In this document: in pieces, positions 6,733 to 10,772 of the stretch
Position numbering within the stretch: the stretch's first letter is position 1
Layout: each line of letters opens with the position of its first letter
Assembly: GCA_015486785.1 (NCBI GenBank)
Contig: WFQZ01000156.1
Coordinates: forward strand, 1-10,772
DNA length: 10,772 nt
Direction of reading: 5' to 3'
Origin: Thermoflexales bacterium
Lineage (GTDB): Bacteria; Chloroflexota; Anaerolineae; B4-G1; SLSP01
Translations under genes and position numbers: made by a program
Notes under the pieces: model-generated
Databases searched by the model: none
What the model was told of the DNA's origin: nothing
The model's input: only the letters and a program-made list of their open reading frames with translations

Positions 6733-7683
6733 ATGAAGTATCGGCATTTAGGCAAAGCGGGCATCAAAATCAGCGAGATTTCACTGGGCGCGTGGCTTAC
6801 TTACGGCGGATCGGTGGCTCAAGAAGTGACTCAGGCGTGCATCAAGGCGGCGGTCGATCACGGGGTGAACTTTATTGACATCGCCGATGTGTACGCCCGT
6901 GGGCAAGCGGAGATCGCCGTGGGAAACGCCATCCGCAAGCTGGGGCTGAAGCGGCAAAACCTGGTGCTCTCCAGCAAGGTTTTCTGGCCGATGAGTGACG
7001 ATGTCAACGACCGGGGCTTGAGCCGCAAGCACATTATGGAAAGTGTGCATCGCTCTCTGCGGCGACTGGATACAGACTACCTGGATATGTACTTCTGTCA
7101 CCGTTACGACCCCGAAACGCCGGTTGAAGAGGTGGTGCGGGCGATGGACGATCTGGTGCATCAAGGGAAAGTGCTCTACTGGGGCACCAGCGTTTGGAGC
7201 GCGGCGCAGATTGAGCATGCGGTGGGCTTGGCCCGGCAGTTCAACGCCTACTTGCCGCAGGTGGAGCAGCCGCGTTACAACATGCTCGACCGGCACATTG
7301 AGCCGGAAATTATGCCCGTGGCGGCCAAACACGGGATCGGGCTGGTGGTGTTCAGTCCGCTGGCGCAGGGCGTGCTCACCGGCAAGTACAACGACGGCAT
7401 CCCCGAAGGAAGCCGCGCCGCCACCACCGATTGGGTCAATCGGGACTTGACGGAGGAGAACTTGAGCAAGACGCGCCGGCTCACCGCCTTGGCGCACGAG
7501 CTGGGAATCGAGATGTCGCAACTGGCGTTGGCCTGGATTCTGCGCCGGCCCGAAATCAGCGCGGCGATCACCGGTGCCAGCCGCGCGGAGCACGTGTTGA
7601 GCAACGTCAAAGCCTCCGAGGTCACGCTCTCCGCCGATGTCCTGGAACGGATTGAAGCGATCCTCAGTGGAGGGGAAGCGTAA
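6733..7683 (+). CDS. Aldo/keto reductase, Kv-beta/YghZ-like
   Basis: This 316-residue TIM-barrel NADPH-dependent aldo/keto reductase is of normal length and is closest to the Kv-beta/YghZ type by its opening MKYRHLGKAGIKISEISLGA. The catalytic tetrad is present: D49 and Y54 in FIDIADVY, K82 in SSKVFW, and H123 in YFCHRYD. The C-terminal AAITGASRAEHVLSN segment fits the cofactor phosphate site of this branch. It would reduce aldehydes or ketones in the cytoplasm, with physiological substrate unknown. AGGAGG overlaps the TAG stop of the upstream gene and lies six bases before the ATG, so translation of the two is closely linked. RsgA begins three bases after its stop. Confidence 0.92.
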   Translation: MKYRHLGKAGIKISEISLGAWLTYGGSVAQEVTQACIKAAVDHGVNFIDIADVYARGQAEIAVGNAIRKLGLKRQNLVLSSKVFWPMSDDVNDRGLSRKHIMESVHRSLRRLDTDYLDMYFCHRYDPETPVEEVVRAMDDLVHQGKVLYWGTSVWSAAQIEHAVGLARQFNAYLPQVEQPRYNMLDRHIEPEIMPVAAKHGIGLVVFSPLAQGVLTGKYNDGIPEGSRAATTDWVNRDLTEENLSKTRRLTALAHELGIEMSQLALAWILRRPEISAAITGASRAEHVLSNVKASEVTLSADVLERIEAILSGGEA

Positions 7684-7686
7684 ACA

Positions 7687-8682
7687 ATGAGCGGGCTGCG
7701 AGCACGGGTCATCAAGGCGCAGAGTGGATTTTACACCCTGTACACAGAAGATGGCCGGGAACTCGTGGCCCGCGTGCGGGGACGGCTCAAGAAGACGCGG
7801 CGTGATACCACCCTCATCGCCGTGGGAGATTGGGTCACCTGGCAGCTTATGCCGGACGGCACGCCGGTGATTGAAGCGGTCGAGCCTCGTCGGCGGGCGT
7901 TGACGCGGCTCAAGCCGCTGGCTTCGGGGCGCGGGTCACGCCGCTGGGACCGGCGGGGCTACTTGCGCGAGCGGGAGCAGGTGCTCTTTGCTAATCCCGA
8001 TCAAGTGGTCTTCGTGCTGGCCTGCGCCAATCCCGAACCCCGGCTCAGGATGTTGGATCGTTTGTTGGTGGGCGCGGAGCGGCAGCACATCCCGCCGCTC
8101 ATCTGTGTCAACAAGGCCGATCTGGTTTCGCCGGATGCGATCCGGCAGCGATTTGGCATCTACCAACGCATCGGCTATCAAGTGCTCATCACCAGTGCGC
8201 TGAGCGGGGAGGGCATCCCGCAATTGCGTCAGCACCTGCAAGGCAAAGTTTCCGCGCTGGTGGGGCCGTCGGGCGTGGGGAAGACCAGTCTGCTCAACGC
8301 GCTGGAGCCGGGCTTGGGGCAACGGGTCAAGGAAGTGAGCGCGTCCACGGGCAAGGGCCGACATACGACCACCGTCACCGAGATGTTTCCGCTGGCCATC
8401 GGCGGATGGGTGGCCGACACGCCCGGCTTGCGTGCGCTGGCCCTCTTCGACATGGAGCCGGAGGAGATCGACGCCTACTTCCCCGACATCGCGCCTTACG
8501 TGCCGCACTGTGCCTTTTCCGATTGCAGTCACACGGTGGAGCCGGGGTGCGCCGTCAAGGCCGCGCTGGAGGCGGGGCACATTGACCGTCACCGCTACGA
8601 GAGCTACGTCCGCCTGCACCAGGAGCATCGCAAGCTGGCGGATATGTACTGGTGGGGCATCGAAGAATCGGAAAAGCCTTGA
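7687..8682 (+). CDS. rsgA: Ribosome small-subunit-dependent GTPase A
   Basis: This 331-residue circularly permuted GTPase acts in late 30S ribosomal subunit maturation, binding near the decoding centre and hydrolysing GTP. The permuted motif order is clear: G4 NKAD (142-145), G5 TSA (169-171), G1 GPSGVGKTS (193-201), G2 GRHTTT (224-229), G3 DTPG (244-247). It is followed by the zinc site C275-x4-C280-x-H282-x5-C288. The N-terminal segment is the OB-fold region that contacts rRNA. The length is normal. The ATG is three bases after the stop of the aldo/keto reductase gene. The nearest GGAGG is about 13 bases upstream, within the end of that gene, so translation probably depends on coupling. Its place in an operon of metabolic genes says little about their role. 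The next gene converges 13 bases downstream. Confidence 0.95.
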   Translation: MSGLRARVIKAQSGFYTLYTEDGRELVARVRGRLKKTRRDTTLIAVGDWVTWQLMPDGTPVIEAVEPRRRALTRLKPLASGRGSRRWDRRGYLREREQVLFANPDQVVFVLACANPEPRLRMLDRLLVGAERQHIPPLICVNKADLVSPDAIRQRFGIYQRIGYQVLITSALSGEGIPQLRQHLQGKVSALVGPSGVGKTSLLNALEPGLGQRVKEVSASTGKGRHTTTVTEMFPLAIGGWVADTPGLRALALFDMEPEEIDAYFPDIAPYVPHCAFSDCSHTVEPGCAVKAALEAGHIDRHRYESYVRLHQEHRKLADMYWWGIEESEKP

Positions 8683-8695
8683 GGTGGCGACGGCC

Positions 8696-9370
8696 TCATT
8701 GGCTATAAGGCCGGGCGCGGAGCTTGCCCAGCGTGCCGTGCTTGCGGGCGGAAATCAGCCAGCCGATCTCAGCCGCCCGCAGATAAAGCCAGTTGGGCAT
8801 CATCGGTTTGGCCATCAAGCGGAGTGCTTCCTCCGGGGCCGCGCGGCCCTCGCTTAGGGCTTCGGCGGTCAAGTCGAGCGAGCGGAGCACGTTGCGGGCC
8901 AATCCGCCGAGGGACTCCAGTCCCCGCGCCTCAATCGTCGCCCCGCCGCCCAGCATCAACCCGCCGGCCCAGTCAAAACCCACCTGCCGGGCGAACAGCC
9001 GGTACACGGTGATGGCCGGTTCATTGTGCAAGGACTCCGGGAAGCCGCAGTTGGAGATCGCCAGGAACTGCCGCCGCCGCGCCGTCAGCGCGTCCTGCTG
9101 CCGGGCGATGATTTCCAGGGACTTGATCACGAAGGCGGGGGCCGTATCCACGTACAGCGGCGCGGAGAGGATCACCACATCGGCCCGATCCACGGCGGCA
9201 ACGAGCTGTTGTTGTTTTTCGGGCTTGCGCACCATTGAGCGCAGGTATAACTGCTCCGTGTGCCAGCCTCGCGCGGCCAACTGCTCCAGCAGATAGTGTC
9301 CCAACTTTTGAGACGCGCTGCGCTTGCCCCTCGGACTGCCGACCAGTAACAAAGCCAGTTTCTCTGCCAT
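8696..9370 (-). CDS. Flavodoxin-fold NAD(P)H-dependent oxidoreductase, second of pair
   Basis: This 224-residue flavodoxin-like protein probably binds FMN and transfers electrons in the cytoplasm. The FMN phosphate loop is near-canonical (GSPRGKRSASQKL, 11-23), followed by the second strand-loop LSAPLYVDTAPAF (68-80) and a third region, AISNCGFPES. It has a single cysteine (C108) and lacks the cluster motif of its upstream neighbour. I chose the ATG at 9368-9370, which overlaps the previous TGA as TGATG and has GGAGGTG five bases upstream. The longer frame to 9520 lies inside the neighbouring gene. The C-terminal region after about residue 175 is basic and aromatic (AKPMMPNWLYLRAAEIGW) and longer than a minimal flavodoxin. 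The partner and substrate are unknown. Confidence 0.82.
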   Translation of the reverse strand: MAEKLALLLVGSPRGKRSASQKLGHYLLEQLAARGWHTEQLYLRSMVRKPEKQQQLVAAVDRADVVILSAPLYVDTAPAFVIKSLEIIARQQDALTARRRQFLAISNCGFPESLHNEPAITVYRLFARQVGFDWAGGLMLGGGATIEARGLESLGGLARNVLRSLDLTAEALSEGRAAPEEALRLMAKPMMPNWLYLRAAEIGWLISARKHGTLGKLRARPYSQ

Positions 9371-9942
9371 CACGCCACCTCCACTGCGTCTAACAAATCG
9401 CGGATGCGATCTCGCAACTCCGTTTCCTGCTGTGTCCGGTACAGCACCCCGCTGGTTTGGGCTGGACTGTGCAGGTTGAGCGAGTTGCGCTGTACCAGCG
9501 TGTGGAAAGCGGCTTCCCACTCCGCATCTGGCCGCTCCAGCACCCCGACCCCCAGCAGCCGGGGGAATCGCTCATACCGCCTCTGGTGATGGACTACTCC
9601 GTCGATCTTCATAAACCAGGGCGCAAGCAGCCCCAGCAGCCGCTCCAGAACCTTCTTCAACTCCGAAGAGTAGCCGCCGAAAGTGATTGGGGTCAGGAAG
9701 ACCACCAGATCGCTCCGAATGACCGCTCGCGCCACTTCCCGCCCGGCGTCGTCCACGATGCACACGCCCGGCGTCTTGGTCCAGCACTCAAAACAGCCGG
9801 CGCAGTAAGCGATCTTGGCGGTGCGGAGTGGAAATGTCTCGGTTGTGCCCCCGCGTGCTGCTATCTCCGCCGTCAACAGGGAGCTTACCAGGGCTAAGGT
9901 TGGGTCTTCGTCAACTGCGCCATCTAAAATTACGGCTTCCAT
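9370..9942 (-). CDS. Iron-sulfur-flavoprotein-like reductase, first of pair
   Basis: This 190-residue flavodoxin-fold protein has the compact cysteine motif of iron-sulfur flavoproteins: C47-x2-C50-x2-C53-x7-C61, followed by IVDDAG. In that family the motif binds a 4Fe-4S cluster next to FMN, used for electron transfer or oxygen/peroxide reduction. The second FMN region is VFLTPITFGGYSSELKK (81-97). The first loop reads ILDGAVDEDPTLA and lacks the usual Ser/Thr-rich phosphate site, so FMN binding may be weaker or different. I chose the ATG at 9940-9942, with AGGAG four bases upstream, over an upstream start at 10005 that would cross the terminator side of the gap. It overlaps the next flavoprotein gene by one base, so the two are probably made together and may form one complex. 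Confidence 0.82.
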   Translation of the reverse strand: MEAVILDGAVDEDPTLALVSSLLTAEIAARGGTTETFPLRTAKIAYCAGCFECWTKTPGVCIVDDAGREVARAVIRSDLVVFLTPITFGGYSSELKKVLERLLGLLAPWFMKIDGVVHHQRRYERFPRLLGVGVLERPDAEWEAAFHTLVQRNSLNLHSPAQTSGVLYRTQQETELRDRIRDLLDAVEVA

Positions 9943-10008
9943 ATCGCTCCTTTGCGCCTTATGCGGCGATGGGTGGCTGGTGATTGGATCTGTGTGCTTC
10001 CCCAAAAG

Positions 10009-10043
10009 CCCGCCACGGGGTCAGTCGCCCGGCCCCGTGGGGG
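10009..10043 (-). terminator. Likely terminator of the DUF11 gene
   Basis: On the minus strand, 17 bases after the TAG stop, an 8-bp perfect GC-rich stem (CCACGGGG 10013-10020 with CCCCGTGG 10033-10040, 12-base loop) can be lengthened to 11 bp with one bulged base. It is followed by CTTTTGGGG, so the T-run is short. It acts toward the flavoprotein genes and would separate their transcription from the upstream gene. Confidence 0.55.
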
Positions 10044-10059
10044 ATGAACGGAAATTCGT

Positions 10060-10772
10060 CTAGGGATTCTTGGTGATCAACGGTAGGTAGAGCTTGTACG
10101 CCTCTACGGTCGTGTAGACATCGGCGTGCGCGGCGTAAGTCTCGCTGCTGCCGGAAATGTCGGCTTCATTGTGCAAGGTTGAGCCGGCCCCGCCGGTCAC
10201 TGTGGCCGTAACGATTACCGTGCCCGAAGCTCCCATAGCCAGCGCACCGATGTTCCAGACGGCGTGCTCTTGTGTGAATGGGGTTAATGGCTCAATACCT
10301 GTAACGTGGATATTCGCCGGGAAAGTGTCCGTCAGCACCACGCCGGACGCGGCTTCGTTCCCCGTGTTGCGATAGCGGATGGTGTACACCACCGTATCCC
10401 CCACGTGGAGCGAGGCCGGGGAGCCGGTTTTGGTCACATCCAGGATTGCCGCGTGGGTCAAAACTTTGGTGCTCAACACTGCTGAAGTCATCGTCACCTG
10501 CTGCCCGGCAGCGATGGCGGTGTTCGTGAGCCAACCTGTAGTGGTGGGCGCGGTGGTGGTGAGCACGGCGGTCCAAATTTCGCCCACGTTCAATCGTCCC
10601 ACGTTCCACGTCAACGTGGGCGTGGTGGCGTCCGGTGCTGGGGAGGCCGATGCGTAAGTCACGTTGGCTGGCAGCACGTCCATCACCACCACGCCATCCA
10701 CCGGGGCTGTGCCGGTGTTCTGGCAACTCAAGGTGTAGTCCATTGTGCCGTCGGAGAGAATCGCCGTGGGGC
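10060..10772 (-). CDS. Secreted DUF11-repeat protein, C-terminal part only
   Basis: The gene runs off the right edge; 236 complete codons plus the TAG stop (10060-10062) are visible, and the frame is open to the edge. It holds the end of one and all of a second DUF11-type beta-sandwich repeat. The landmarks are YTLSCQNTGTAPVDGVVV, then DVLPANVTY, WNVGRLNVGE and LTNTA; and again LDVTKTGSPASLHVGDTVVY, YRNTGNEAASGVVL, TDTFPANI, WNIGAL, HNEADISG. Such repeats form stalk-like surface or secreted proteins rich in Thr, Val and Gly. The extreme C-terminus, EAYKLYLPLITKNP, matches a YLPL-type ending I associate with exported Chloroflexota proteins. There is no LPxTG-type sorting signal or hydrophobic membrane anchor at the end. 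The N-terminal function cannot be seen. Confidence 0.85.
   Translation of the reverse strand, partial: PTAILSDGTMDYTLSCQNTGTAPVDGVVVMDVLPANVTYASASPAPDATTPTLTWNVGRLNVGEIWTAVLTTTAPTTTGWLTNTAIAAGQQVTMTSAVLSTKVLTHAAILDVTKTGSPASLHVGDTVVYTIRYRNTGNEAASGVVLTDTFPANIHVTGIEPLTPFTQEHAVWNIGALAMGASGTVIVTATVTGGAGSTLHNEADISGSSETYAAHADVYTTVEAYKLYLPLITKNP

Noticed and set aside
8691..8713. 6-bp stem CGGCCT/AGGCCG at the convergent gene ends as a bidirectional terminator
   Set aside because: The stem is short, lies mostly within the flavoprotein coding end, and no T-run follows on either strand.

Overview
The window is a GC-rich stretch of a bacterial chromosome (one hand-counted 60-base line in the ABC gene is 75% G+C) with an AT-richer left end (two 60-base lines in vapC are 37-40%). 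The best lineage guess is Chloroflexota (Anaerolineae/Caldilineae-like). This rests on the secreted repeat protein at the right edge, which ends in YLPLITKNP, a type of C-terminus I associate with extracellular proteins of that phylum, and on the TIGR03960-type radical SAM protein. It is an inference; the window has no rRNA or other phylogenetic marker.

Left part, minus strand (transcribed right to left from about 4200): a B12-binding-like radical SAM protein, then a fused double-ATPase subunit of an ECF-type transporter whose start overlaps the radical SAM gene by 34 bases, then, after a 75-base gap with its own candidate promoter, a VapBC-like toxin-antitoxin pair in AT-richer DNA. Bases 1-239 hold no convincing gene; a short open frame there may be debris of an older gene.

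Middle: a 217-base divergent intergenic region carries an extended -10 element on the minus strand, a TATAAT on the plus strand, and between them a perfect 9-bp inverted repeat with a nested second hairpin. To its right runs a tight four-gene plus-strand operon: alkaline-phosphatase-superfamily phosphodiesterase, homoserine-dehydrogenase-like oxidoreductase, aldo/keto reductase, and the ribosome-assembly GTPase RsgA. Gaps are 23, 10 and 3 bases, so these genes are almost certainly co-transcribed. Only RsgA has a firm function.

Right part, minus strand: two tandem flavodoxin-fold proteins coupled by a TGATG overlap (the first has a 4Fe-4S cysteine motif, the second lacks it), preceded by the 3' end of a DUF11-repeat secreted protein with a likely terminator after its stop.

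I see no CRISPR array, tRNA, rRNA, intact insertion sequence or known defence system other than the toxin-antitoxin pair. No clearly new system is proven. The most testable oddities are the asymmetric flavoprotein pair, the altered substrate loop in the homoserine-dehydrogenase-like protein, and the inverted repeat between the divergent promoters.
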